Source: Siphonodentalium dalli (lineage: Eukaryota > Mollusca > Scaphopoda > Gadilida > Siphonodentaliidae). Taken from it: DNA of 64,000 nt. Below, one piece after another: positions 45,090-56,440 of this stretch. The notes under the pieces are model-generated. The model did no database searches. It was not told where the DNA came from and worked only from the letters and a program-made list of their open reading frames with translations. The translations under genes and the position numbers were made by a program. Location: assembly GCA_032622095.1 (NCBI GenBank), contig CP136069.1, positions 102,764,278 through 102,828,277 of the forward strand, in the 5' to 3' direction. Position 1 is the first letter of the stretch, and every line of letters begins with the position of its first letter.

Positions 45090-46518
45090 TAGTGATGAGC
45101 CTATATATAATCGGGAACGACAATCGGAATCGGCCGATTGTGGCCCATCGAATGACAATCGGTACTCGGGTTTCAACATCGGCATTTCCGATTGTCTAAA
45201 TAGAAATCAGGTGCTTGTTTTTCTTCAATAAACTGTTTTAAATATGACGATGTTTTGTTGAATAAATGACCATGCAGTAAACATGGGGAAAGTGATTTAC
45301 CAAACACAATCTTGATATACAGCCATCTCCTCTTCAATACACCGGCCATACCTGGGTCTATGTTTGAACAATATATTAGTGGGGATCGCCGGGAAGCATG
45401 TGACACTTTGGGTTAGAGCCAGGCTGCGATGATGACGCCGTGATTGCGAGTAATCATAAATTATATGATGATGTACACAAATTACATCTCATGATACGCC
45501 GGTACGTAACTTTATTGTTCGTCAACATGTAGACATTTTGATTTATGTACGTCAAACTATCAAAAATCAAAATGTATGCATACGCAGCACAACAAATCTA
45601 TCTATATAGTACACACAGCGTAAAACAGGTATAAACTGTAGAAACCGAAAGTGCATGTCACGTGACATTTAATTGCGCAGCTGACTTCACTGTTTGTTCA
45701 ATTAAATTGAGCATATTATAACATGTGTATCAGTTGTCAGGACGCAGGAATAAAAACTGTACAAGCATTAATAGTCAGATATTAAAAAGAATTAAAGAAA
45801 TTTATTTATTAATTTTACTATCTGTAATTAATCTTTTCAAAGTATTTCACCCAACACAACTTTCCATTAATGATTAACTTTAAATAGTCGAAGACAATGT
45901 CATTCCATCCAGTCAGCCTCGTGTGACGTCACATATAGGTCACCACCAATGATTATTTTGATGACCATGCCGAAATCGACAATCAAATCGTGTCTGCGAA
46001 ATTGACATGAACATGGTGTAACTTCCAACTAGTTCAGTCGGCTCATTTCCTTTGATGTGATGTCTTTGAATTGGGATCAAAGAAAAATGCCGTTTGATGA
46101 ATTGTTATCAAAAACGGGCCGTGGATATGTCGTCATGCACGTGGCTACATCAAACTTTCAAACTATTTGTTGTGGAATAGCCTAGAATACATGGTAAGTT
46201 AATGCATTGCATCGTCGATACATACATTACAATAAATACACCGAGGCCCCGTACCACAGCCTCTGCAGGACATGTGCCTGTATTTGATCACAAGTCAGCC
46301 CATACCTACCTATATACTTACCCAAACGTATACTTATGTATACTGTGTACGGCATATTACTAGTACTACGGTTGTTGCTTGCTTCTAATTCTAAGTATTA
46401 TATAACACATAACATATTCTGGTATAATTATTACAATAACCTGAATCGGCCGATTGTGATCTCAAATAATCGGCAATCGGCACAAGGCTCTATTTGACAA
46501 TCGGCTCTGATATCACTA
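45090..46518. mobile_element. hAT-like element with CAATCGG iterons
   Basis: Ends TAGTGATG and ATATCACTA, flanked by AAATC(T/A)TC (45082-45089 and 46519-46526; one mismatch in 8). Subterminal CAATCGG/CCGATTG copies cluster at both ends (about 45105-45190 and 46445-46505). The minus-strand ORF at 45173-45406 shows no hAT domain. Confidence 0.82.
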
Positions 46519-46724
46519 AAATCATCCATCAAAACAGGAATATTTACCTATGTCATGGCGTCACAAACCATGGTTAGCAGCAGTGTATTAGGGCTAAAGT
46601 TTCTAAAATGTTTCACATGCTAAGAAGTTTTTACACGTGTTTCAAGAACACCATACGGGTTTTACGGACAACGTTGTCGTTTGTTTGGACTTGGATTCAA
46701 AGGAAAAACGTTTAACGTTGAAAA

Positions 46725-46922
46725 CACAGGGGCCTGTAACGCGCTCCGCTGCCCGCCCCCCTTTTGCGCTGCCCATATACGCCGCTTCTATATACGCGCC
46801 TGCTACACGTTAATGGTAGTAATATAGAGACCATTAACGTGAAGCAGGCGCGTATATAGATGCGGTGTATATGGGCAGCGCAAAAGGGGGGCGGGCAGCG
46901 TAGCGCGTTACAGGCCCCTGTG
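46725..46922. mobile_element. 198-bp palindromic hAT-like MITE
   Basis: Near-perfect arms of about 90 bp starting CACAGGGGCCTGTAACGCGC, with a short loop 'tagtaatatagag'. The flanking repeats GTTGAAA(A/T) (46717-46724 and 46923-46930) match in 7 of 8 positions. High GC and arm identity. Confidence 0.85.
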
Positions 46923-48313
46923 GTTGAAATGGAGTGTTTTATGGCGATATTTTAAACACTTTTAAAGTGAAAATGGTAGCATAATATTATGTTGGTATAG
47001 GATATTTTTGATTGAATTGGTATTGAATATTTACTTTTTATTGTACTTTGTGATTAAATACAAATAAATACTATGCTATTCTATTTTATGCCTTGTGTCT
47101 TGCTGATCTCCTTCCAATATCATAATATGAAGCTTCCAGCATGCAAATCACACCTGACATGTAATATATACATGGGAAAGTGAGAACTTTTGGGAGATTA
47201 CCACACAAAAAAAAAAAAAATCCCGCTCGCCCACACCTATATTTTTCAGCTCCGTTGGGGGAAACAAAGGTATTTTTTTTTTAGGCCTTATATAGCAACG
47301 AATGCAAGATCGGAAAACTTAAATATCGGTTTCCGATAGCCGAATAATGTCCGACGTTTGAAGAGTGCGGTTGTTCAAACACATTTTTCTTTCCCTCACT
47401 TTACATTTATGATGCATGTGTGGGACTCTAACCCCCACTTTATATTATTATATAATTATCCACTCGAATCCGTTTGAAATTCAGTGGCCATTTGATCCGT
47501 TTGAATGCGTTTTTTTCCGTTTTTCCATTTTAAACGCGTTTCCTTACATTGAAAGTGACCGGCACTCGTCAGCTAAATTGTCGAATAATTATATTTATAT
47601 ATAATTATATAAATATTTATTTTATCGATGGTTAAAGTCGAAAATGGGCCGTAAGAATTCCGATTACCCGTCGGGGTTAGCCCAACTGTTATTTTCACCA
47701 AAAGGCTACTATAAAGTATACAACATTATAATAAAAAGAAATCCAAAAATAAATAAAACACACAAAAACACTTTTATTTTTTCACACCATACATCACAAT
47801 CTTCCGTTTACCCAAAACATAAAATATTGGTATATGAATGTCTGGTCCACAACAAAAAATATTGATAATAATTGAAAGGGACACTGCCATGTTATTTGTG
47901 CTAACTTGTCTAACGAGCATGGCAACTAAAACATGACACGCCATATGGTATCTGTTCCATTAAGAGCGATATATACCGGTTTAACCGCGACGTATATCCG
48001 TTTTAACCGCACAATTTATTCGGTTCTCTTGCATTTTAAACGCATCTTATAACCGCGGTTAGGTTAAAACGGAACGCAGTTAAACTGGGGTGCCACTTCA
48101 GTTAGATAGGCCATTTACTTAGGGCATAACAGTACTAATACAAGTGTGAAACCATCCACTCACCTATGTGTCATTTATCCTTAAAATCTGACAAATAACA
48201 GAATGTAAACACTGACATGTCTACCATAACATGTCACCGCAACATGTCATTGCACGCATTTGTGAATTCCCTTAGGTCGAGTTTAACTACACCCTGCGCA
48301 TGCGTTACCTTTG

Positions 48314-48633
48314 GCTGAAGGGGTCACTCACACCCAAAAAAGTGCTGAAGGATACATAGGTTTTGAAAATGTGCTGAAGGGAACACAGGTTTTGAAATCT
48401 TGTTCTAAATGACGTTTATATAGTTTTCGTTAGAGACTGATTGTGTTCCAATGAACATTAAAATGAACTGAAAACAAACTGATATTATAATGGGCGTCAA
48501 ACTTTCAGAAATACAGTTTTAGTAAATGGTGTTAGTGCCGATCACAAACCCTGTGTACCCTTCAGCACATTTTCAAATCCTGTGTACCCTTCAGCACTTT
48601 TTTTGGTGAGAGTGACCCCTTCAGCCTTACTAC
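48314..48633. mobile_element. Foldback MITE, GGCTGAAGGGGTCAC ends
   Basis: TIRs GGCTGAAGGGGTCACTC at both ends, with inner inverted copies of 'gtgctgaaggg.a.acaggt' (two per side). About 320 bp; no TSD recognised. Confidence 0.85.
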
Positions 48634-49044
48634 ATGGGTAACTCCCATGTTTTCTGTGACATGTGACGTGCACGTGTTGTCATGTGATATTTAGGACTGC
48701 CTATATACTTTCCTTGCTTCGGCCATTTGCAACATGTGTTTTCCCGTTTGGATTTTTGTAATTAAATAATTACGGAATTATACACACTTTCTGGTAGGTG
48801 TCAGATTGCAATATTCTTAACATAAAGTGTATTTAAAAAAAATAGCTACTCGTCCATGTTAAAACGCTGTACTAGTACCGTTCTGACTTGATACGAACAG
48901 AAAGGTCATCAAGTCAGGACTGATCACTCTGCTAATCCGATTCCCACCTTCGCAAATGTATTCACACCTTCATCGGACTTATACCTGTTAACTGCCAACA
49001 TGATCAGCTACAGTTCATTCTAACTTCACGCCATCAACCAAACA

Positions 49045-50418
49045 ATGGACCACACATATCATCAGCCTAGAGCATGTGTTATCAAGGCACTGATGAAGGA
49101 ATGGTTGTTGAAACCTGATCTATGTATTCACACTAAAAAGTGTGATACTGTGTACCATATCAAGACGGTTGCACCCCAATGCAGACAATACACCCATAAC
49201 TACTACAACAGCTACAGAAGTGTAAATATTAACAACCTGAGAAACCTCAACAAAGACTTGACTTATCCACTATCTACTACCGATGATGACCAACTTTCAC
49301 ATGATCAGCTACATGTGGTTTCCCAAAATATCAACTTCTCAACTGTAAATTCAAGATCTCTGAGGAAAAAAGTGCCTTACTTTCTAGAGCATGTAGTCAA
49401 CAACAGCATAGACATTTGCATGGTTACAGAGACCTGGCTAAACGATAATGATACCGTGACAATCTCGTCTCTTTGCTGTGATGGATATATTTTCAAAAGT
49501 GCTCCAAGACCATCCGACAGAACTGGCGGTGGTGTTGCTTTGATGTGTAGAGAAAACATAAAACTGATGTCATCAACCAGCGGGGAAAAATCCTCGTTTG
49601 AATTCCTCGAGTGGAAACTTAAACTACACAACGATGTTCTGCGTGCCGTTTGCCTATATCGTCCTCCGTTTTCTGACAACCATCCAGTCACAACCTGCAC
49701 CTTCTTAAAGGAATTCAAAGAATATCTTGAATCGTTGGTTGTGTGTCCAGAAAAACTCATCATCTGCGGTGACTTCAACATTCATGTCGATGATGTTAAT
49801 GACGCTACTGCTCGAAACTTTGACAAACTCTTAGATTCGTATGGACTGACACATCACGTCACAACTACTACACATGAATCTGGACATATTCTAGACCTCA
49901 TCATCACCAGATGTTCAGACGACTTTTCCATAACCCCACCAACTGTGACAACTAAACTCTCAGATCATTCCTTTGTGGACTGCACAATCAGCACCCTAAG
50001 ACTGAAGTTGACAAAGAAAACTGTGACTTTCCGCAAAATTAACAACATCAATATTGAGAAATTCGACAATGACATCAAAGAATCAGATCTGCATAAACAA
50101 CAATGGACTGATTTAAATGGACTAGTGTCTTGTTACAACAACACGTTATCCCAGCTGCTAGACCAACATGCACCAACTAAGACCAAAACAATAGTCGTGC
50201 GTCCAACGCTACCCTGGTTCAACGACAACCTGAAAGTACTCAAAGCCGACCGGAGAAAAAAGGAGAGGACCCGAGGCACGTCTGCAGAACATGAAAGATC
50301 GTACTGTGATGCCCGAAACAAGTTTTCCAATCAACTAAAGGAAGCCCGGAAGTCACACTACATCGACTCGATCAACAAGTGCGAAGGTGACACCAGGCAA
50401 CTTTTCAAAGATGTGTGA
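49045..50418 (+). pseudogene. LINE ORF2: endonuclease and linker
   Basis: 457 codons. After a 90-residue N-terminal segment of no known domain comes an APE endonuclease: 'STVNSRSLRKKVPYFLEHV', 'DICMVTETWLNDND' (about residue 130), 'RTGGGVALMCRENI', 'LIICGDFNIHVDD' (about 241) and 'TKLSDHSFVDCTI' (about 305). All catalytic landmarks (E, GDFN, SDH) are intact. The linker 'LDQHAPTKTKTIV..LPWFND' follows. The frame ends at 50418, with the protein continuing in another frame from 50387: one small indel separates them. Until frameshifted this was the target-nicking half of ORF2. Confidence 0.9.
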
Positions 50419-51442
50419 GGAGAAACCGAATGAGACACTACCACCGCATGATGACGCAGGACAATTGGCGGAGAAATTTGGTGAATTCTTTTCTGAAAAG
50501 ATAGAACTTATCCAAAAGAAGATTGACAACATCACCGTGAAAGCGCCGTGTGTCGACAAAGAGGAAGCCACGGAAACGTTCACAACATTCGACGATCTCG
50601 ACCTTGAAGACGTCGTTAAAATCATCAAACGCTCTTCAAATGCATCTTGTGAACTCGATCCTATACCAACAACGCTACTCAAGAAATGTGACTCCCTGAT
50701 ACCTATCATCACCCAGTTGATAAACCTATCATTAAGCCAAGGACATGTTCCCAGTAGCTGGAAAACAGCCATAGTTCATCCTCTTCTCAAGAAACCGGTT
50801 GCTGACCTTGTTTTCAAGAACTTCCGACCCGTCAGCAACCTATCCTTCATTTCTAAATTGTGTGAAAAGGCAGTGATAGACCAACTCATTTGGCACAGCG
50901 AACAACATGCACCTCTTCCAATAAACACTTCTGCTTTCCGTCAACACCATTCAACTGAAACCGCGCTGCTTAAAGTCCAAAATGATATTCTCTGCAGCAT
51001 GGAAACACGAAAGGTCACTCTGCTTGTGCTACTAGATTTGAGCGCTGCTTTCGACACCGTCCGCCATGATATTCTTCTAGATACTCTACAATCTGACTTT
51101 GGTGTTCGCAGCACTGCAGCTATCTGGTTGAAATCTTACCTCATGAACCGATCACAGCAAATATCCATTAATGGCTCAAAGTCTACAAATTTCCCCATCG
51201 AGTGCGGAGTTCCACAAAGAAGTTGTCTCGCACCCGTGCTGTTCTTATTCTACATTTCGAAATTATTCTCAGTTGTTGAAAGTCACCTCCCCGATGTTCA
51301 CGGCTATGCAGATGATACCCAAATCTACTTTTCATTTCGACCGACAGAGAGAGGCGAAACTAAAGCACGTCAAATTGTGGAGAACTGTATTGTGGACATT
51401 AGAGCGTGGATGATTCAATACCAACCGACTCATGATAAATGA
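50387..51442 (+). pseudogene. LINE ORF2: reverse transcriptase
   Basis: 351 codons: 'CELDPIPTTLLKKCD', 'IVHPLLKKPVADLVFKNFRP', 'RQHHSTETALLKVQND', motif A '[18 protein letters not shown]' (about residue 217), motif B 'CGVPQRSCLAPVLF' (about 273) and motif C 'GYADDTQIYFSF' (about 305). YADD is intact, but motif B has R and A at positions that are G in most relatives (GVPQGSxLGP), which should impair activity. The frame breaks near 51430, where the text shifts into the C-terminal frame. Confidence 0.92.
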
Positions 51443-52166
51443 CGATAAGACTGAATTCATAATCATTGGTTCTCGACAACAACTTCAGAAAGTCAACATC
51501 AGTTCAATTCATGTGGGAGACGCCGACATACCAACAAAGGACACTGTTCGCAACCTGGGAGCGTATTTTGACACAAACATGACAATGGATAACCATATCT
51601 CTAATATGTGTAAGAAGGCTTTCAGAGGTTTATACAAAATCCGACAAATTAGACAATACCTCGATGTAGACTCAACTAAGACATTGGTCCATGCTTTTGT
51701 CACGTCACACTTAGATTACTGTAATTCTTTACTGTATGGACTACCGGATTACCAGTGTGATCGCCTGCAAAAAGTGCTAAATGCTGCGGCGCGAGTTGTA
51801 TCATACACTCCTCGGCATGAACATATAACTCCAGTTCTCAAGCAATTACACTGGCTGCCAGTGGAGTATCGAATCATGTTCAAAATTATTTTGCTTGTAT
51901 TCAAATCTCGTAATAACATGTCACCATTGTATATACAGGATATGATCAAAGACAGAAATGTGTGTTCATATGGATTACGATCTGATAGCAGTATGCTTTT
52001 GTACATTCCTTTCAACAAACAGAAAACGTTTGGCGATAGGGCATTTTCATTTGCAGGTCCACATCTATGGAATAGCATTCCACCTCACTTAAAAATATTC
52101 ACTGATATAAATAAGTTTAAGACCGGTCTCAAAACATATCTCTTTAATGTAGCATTTAATTCCTAG
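51432..52166 (+). pseudogene. LINE ORF2: C-terminal domain
   Basis: 244 codons starting 'NDDKTEFIIIGSRQQL', then 'VRNLGAYFDTNMTMDNHIS', 'HLDYCNSLLYGLPDYQ', 'LQKVLNAAARVVS', 'HITPVLKQLHWLPVEYRI', 'FGDRAFSFAGPHLWNSIP' and a stop at 52166. It is the conserved end of CR1/L2-type ORF2 and is closely similar in layout to 60041-62784. Confidence 0.9.
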
Positions 52167-52668
52167 ATATATGTGCATATACATGTATTATGCTGATTAG
52201 GCAATGAGCTCGATGTAATGTAAAGCGCCGTTGAATATGTACTCATAATATTGAGCGCTATACAAATTAATTATTGTATTGTATTGTATTGACTAGGGTT
52301 TTGTATGCCTGCATTATATTTGGATAGAACATGATCAGTGGTAACGTAAACATTTTACCGGGGTGACTTGAGACAGTTTTAAGGTTTAAAAAAAAATCGT
52401 AACTTGAAATGAATGATTCTGACCATAACGACATCAAGAGAAGTTTATCATACATGTACAACCTCTCAGGGATTGCTTTTTACTTTAACTTTTTCTCTAT
52501 CGTTCCATCCTTCATGACAACATCATAGACTTCATATAAATGAATATATAAATATAATTCCACGAGCTTTCTGTTGATACTTCTTATAACTTGAATTATA
52601 ATAATGTACATGTACAGGTATTATTACTATTAAGAATTTAAGTGTAAGAACCATGCATGACTAGTCAT

Positions 52669-53288
52669 AGACCAAGTCTTCTCTGTCCACAACAGCTTGG
52701 GATTTCGGTTGGAATGATGCTGTTTTTGGACTGAGTCCTGCCTGTTGCTCTTCTATAATGGACGTTCATCCAAAAGACGTATTACATGTAAACGTGGAGT
52801 CCGGGCATTCTTGTAAACCCCTGAATGCGATTGATCACCTGACATGTCTGCGATTAATCTTTCTTCAAAATGATATATCATCTACTGTGATAGAAAAAGG
52901 TATAGCAATGATATGATCGTTTATTGTATCGTTTACATGCAATTTCTGACAAATGGACAAATAAAAATTCTTTGGAATACTAGGCTTTGTTTACTTATAT
53001 ATCTGGTTGCTTTGACATTTAAAGGACCTCTGATATATGCATGTTTGGTAACATCATGTATCAATGGGAAAGGGTGCCCTCTATGTAATTGTTCGTATAT
53101 ATGGTACGCAAAGCTTCCATTTGACCTAATCCGAAGATGTACGAGCTAACAAGCAATGTAACTCCCTCCCATGTCTCTGAGCATAACTTCCGTTATAGAT
53201 GAGCAACGGAGTGGACTCGGTCCAATAACAGTATGATCTCAACTGATACCCAGAGAAAGCTGTTGTGGACCAAGAAAACTTGGTCTAG
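52669..53288. mobile_element. Imperfect inverted-repeat element
   Basis: Arms of about 85 bp: left 'agaccaagtcttctctgtcc' with 'acaacagctt' and 'ttggactgagtcc', right the reverse complement 'ggactcggtccaa..aagctgttgtggacc'. The centre is AT-rich without a recognised gene. No TSD identified. Confidence 0.7.
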
Positions 53289-53658
53289 GCTGGCCACAGT
53301 ACTGCAAAGTGTGTGAGTAGTCTTTGTCTTGCTGTATGTACATGTAAGGAGTATACCATACATGTGGAAATTGTGTCAGCTCATCAGTAGTGCTGGGCAG
53401 TTTTTAAGCATAAAAAATACCGTTGTAATCCTAAAATCACACTGTGACATACCGTACGCTTAAGCGCAATTATTTGCGCTTTTAGTGTAATTACGTATTA
53501 CCGATTATTTCAACTACCCCATTGAGTAGTGATTGTTTGGTGCGCAATTTAAGTCAACTGTTTTTTGGAGGAAATCGATTGGAGGACTCTTCACCTAGCT
53601 GACATACACATTAGCTTTCAGAATATTAAACTTCTGTCGGTGGTATTGTAGAAGGTAG
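53289..53658. other. Unannotated stretch
   Basis: No gene or repeat supported. Confidence 0.4.
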
Positions 53659-53666
53659 GCGTCAGT

Positions 53667-54682
53667 TAGTGATGCGGACCGGGTGTCACTGGACCGGACC
53701 GCTTTTTGTCGCCGGTCCGGTATTCTCCGGTCCGGTCCACTATTTTACTTCAGTTATAATAAACTATCGCGAATATTATTGCGTATTTGCCGTCATATCA
53801 ATTAGCAACGATGTATTGATGCATTCAAGTGGTTAATATCTATTAAACGTTTGATGCCACGAAAACAATGTATAAATGTATATGTCACTTTCCTTATAAT
53901 GTATTAGTGTAACACTGGCCAACATTATGTAGCACCCTATCAATGCGACAAACATGCAACTAAATGAGTATGGAACTATTTGTCATAAACATTGTAACAT
54001 GGCATCAACTAATCAATTTGGATGGATATCGAATCGAGTATTCTATTGTTTTTCACAGTTATAATTATCGAAGAAACATGCAAACCACATTACATAGTAC
54101 ATACACAAGGCAGTCACATTAGTCTAATAGTAGTTGTACTTAACTGTAATTGTCAGGACTAAACAATCAGCCATCACAATCTCCAAGACTCCAAGATTAA
54201 TGTAGTAGTCATATTAGTACACATTTGTATAATTGTCATCAGTATAGTTATTTCATTTAAATTTCAATTTAATGAAAATAAGTATGATAGGAATCATGCA
54301 TACGATCAGTTGAGTGCCATGATAGATTGGTTATAACACATTCTGGTCCTAGCTATATATCTGTCCAATACATTTAATTAGTGCATGTTCGCATTACTAG
54401 AAATACTATTATCGTGCATCGTTCGCAGTATATCCCACCAGAGACAGACAATGATGCATACAATCGGCAAACAATGTAAGTTTTAACATATATGGACTCA
54501 TTGCAATGCACTGAACTCAGTAACCTTATAGTTTGTACTTTACAGAGTAAAAACTTTGAGAAAACAGAGAATTCATTAACATATAGCCTAGTATAGGTGG
54601 ACCGGTCCAGGCATGTGTACCGGACCGGAATGGCCTGTACCAGGCCTGTACCCAAGGTGGTCCGGTCCGGTCCGCATCACTA
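53667..54682. mobile_element. hAT-like element with GGTCCGGT iterons
   Basis: Perfect 8-bp TSD GCGTCAGT (53659-53666 and 54683-54690) and TIRs TAGTGATGCGGACCGG. GGTCCGGT/ACCGGACC motifs cluster inside both ends (53680-53735 and 54597-54675). The AT-rich interior has no recognised transposase. The first eight bases match those of 45090-46518. Confidence 0.92.
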
Positions 54683-54759
54683 GCGTCAGTGAAAAGTTTT
54701 AATTTTAGACTACTAGTAAGCATATGAATTTCCAAAGTTGATAGCTTGAGGATCATATA

Positions 54760-55135
54760 CACTGCTGGACAAAACAAGTGTCCACTTCACCGCGGTGCGG
54801 TTAGCGTTGCCACCACGGCTGAAATGCATCTACACCGGGGCTCCACCGGCTAACTACAGTTGGGCCGCGGTGTACTTGTCATTCGGCCATGGTGTAGTTG
54901 CCGCGGTGTACGTTCATTAAACTGAAAAAAACACTATACAAAACAGAAATCTAACCACGGTGTACATGCAGTTCGGCCGCGGTGTAGTTGCCTTTCGGTC
55001 GCAGTGTACTTGCTGTTTGGCCGCGGTGTACTTGCCGTTCGGCCGCGGTCCTCAACTGCAGTTACAAACTCTGACACCACGGCCAAACGGCAAATACACC
55101 GCGGTGCCAATGGACACTTGTTTTGTCCAGCGGGG
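54760..55135. mobile_element. Tc1/mariner-like MITE with GGCCGCGGTGTAC repeats
   Basis: TIRs C(A/C)C(T/C)GCTGGACAAAACAAG flanked by TA (54758-54759 and 55136-55137). The ends resemble known Tc1-type 'CTGGACAAAA' termini. The body contains at least six imperfect copies of a roughly 30-bp unit 'ttgccgttcggccgcggtgt', giving it a GC content far above its surroundings. Confidence 0.82.
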
Positions 55136-55648
55136 TATGCAAGTTCCCAGATTGAAAATTTTCCGCATTGGCAGAGGTACATGTATATCAGACTCTACTT
55201 CAACGTAACTGCATCAGTGGAGATGGATGACTTCCAGAAGTTCCAGTACATGTATATCATCTCTGCCCGTTTCTTGGAGGCAGATATTGTAGAAGAATAC
55301 CAAAACTTTCAAATGAATTTGAGCTTTGACTGGTAGTCCTGACACCAGACAGTATTGGCTGTATTGGTGGGTAGAGACATAACTTGCTTCAATAACCTCT
55401 TTTGATAGTCTTCCAATTTTTTTCAAGTTGTTGTCATGTGGTATGATGATTTCACAGCCATATAATCAAATTGGGGTGAATGCAGGTTTCGGGATCAAGT
55501 CCATTATGACCATGAAATCCAATTGGCAAGTTACTGTAGGCAGCTCATCTGGCCTTCTTGATATTGCTATCGACTGTTGAAGCTACAGATTATACTGAGC
55601 ACGTCAATCTGATAATTCCCAGATGGTTTGTCATCTCAGTAGTTATAC
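55136..55648. other. Unannotated stretch
   Basis: ORFs up to 110 codons cross from the neighbouring MITE and show no domain. No other structure seen. Confidence 0.4.
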
Positions 55649-56440
55649 CCCCCCGCAACGAAGTTAGGGGGGGGTATACTGGAGTCAGCTTGTCCGTCCG
55701 TCGTCCGTCCGTGGACACAAATTTATCCGGAGTTTTTCTCAGTCGTTTTTTGATAAATTTTTGTGAAACTTGGCACAGACATCAATCACCATGGGAACCT
55801 GTGCACCTGCGATTATGACGTCTGTCGGACTTTTTTTGGTGGAGTTATCCCCCCTTTTTCGACTTAGAATTTTTTCGCAACATGTATACTTTTGTCCGAG
55901 CTTTAATTCCTACATTTTTTGGTCAATTTTTTTAAAACGTGGCACAGATATTTAGTACCATGGGAACTTGTGCACCTGCGATTATGACGTCTGTCCGACA
56001 TTTTTTGGTGGAGTTATCCCCCCTTTTTCGACTTAGAAACTTTTTTGCAACATTCATAATTTTGTCCGAGCTTTTATTCCTACATTTTTCGGTCAATTTT
56101 TTAAAAACGTGGCACAGATATTTAGTACCATGGGAACTTGTGCACCTGCGATTATGACGTCTGCCCGACATTTTTTGGTGGAGTTATCCCCCTTTTTCGA
56201 CTTAGAAACTTTTTTGCAACATGCATAATTTTGTCCGAGCTTTTATTCCTACATTTTTCGGTCAATGTTTTTTAATCTTGGCACTGATATTTAGTACCAT
56301 GGGAACCTGTGCACCTGCGATTATGACGTCTGTCCGACATGTTTTGTGTGGAGTTATTCCCCTTTTTCGACTTAGAAATTTTTTCGCAACATACATAATT
56401 TTGTCCAAGCTTTTATTCCTACATTTTTATACGCCCTTTT
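55649..56440 (+). repeat. Tandem array of about 170-bp units
   Basis: It begins with the hairpin 'accccccccgcaacgaagttagggggggg' type end (here split: 'cgcaacgaagttag' between C and G runs) and a (gtccgtcc) run. About four units follow, starting near 55769, 55939, 56110 and 56278. Each reads 'ggcac.gat.t.agtaccat', 'gtgcacctgcgattatgacg', 'ttttggtggagttatccccc' and 'cgacttagaa'. Same family as 1-275 in opposite orientation. ORFs through it are repeats of one accidental frame. Confidence 0.9.

Larger units (their letters stand above)
44852..47287. mobile_element. PIF/Harbinger-like element, GGCCTAA family, copy 2
   Basis: TIRs beginning GGCCTAAAAA and sharing 'tacctttgtttccccyaac', flanked by TTA (44849-44851 and 47288-47290). 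Two hAT-like insertions (45090-46518 and 46725-46922) lie within. No transposase was recognised. Confidence 0.85.
44314..48132. mobile_element. TA-flanked element with GCGGTTA/GCAGTTA iterons
   Basis: TIRs start CTGTTATGCCCTAAGTAAATG and are flanked by TA (44312-44313 and 48133-48134), as in Tc1/mariner elements. Both ends are packed with GCAGTTA, GCGGTTA and TTAACCGC motifs over some 130 bp (44340-44460 and 47980-48100). The middle is occupied by the Harbinger-like element 44852-47287, leaving about 1.4 kb of own sequence without a recognised transposase. Confidence 0.75.
48890..52295 (+). mobile_element. CR1/L2-like LINE, nearly full length
   Basis: The best preserved retrotransposon in the window. 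A short 5' region is followed by endonuclease (49045-50418), reverse transcriptase (50387-51442) and C-terminal domain (51432-52166), each in a different frame. The 3' UTR contains the CR1/L2-type 'gtaaagcgcc' and 'gagcgctatacaaatta' block and ends in a (TATTG) repeat (52273-52292). The 5' boundary is a guess. Confidence 0.85.

Noticed and set aside
45173-45406. Minus-strand ORF as hAT transposase fragment
   Set aside because: It lies in a hAT-like element but shows no BED finger, catalytic or dimerisation motif.
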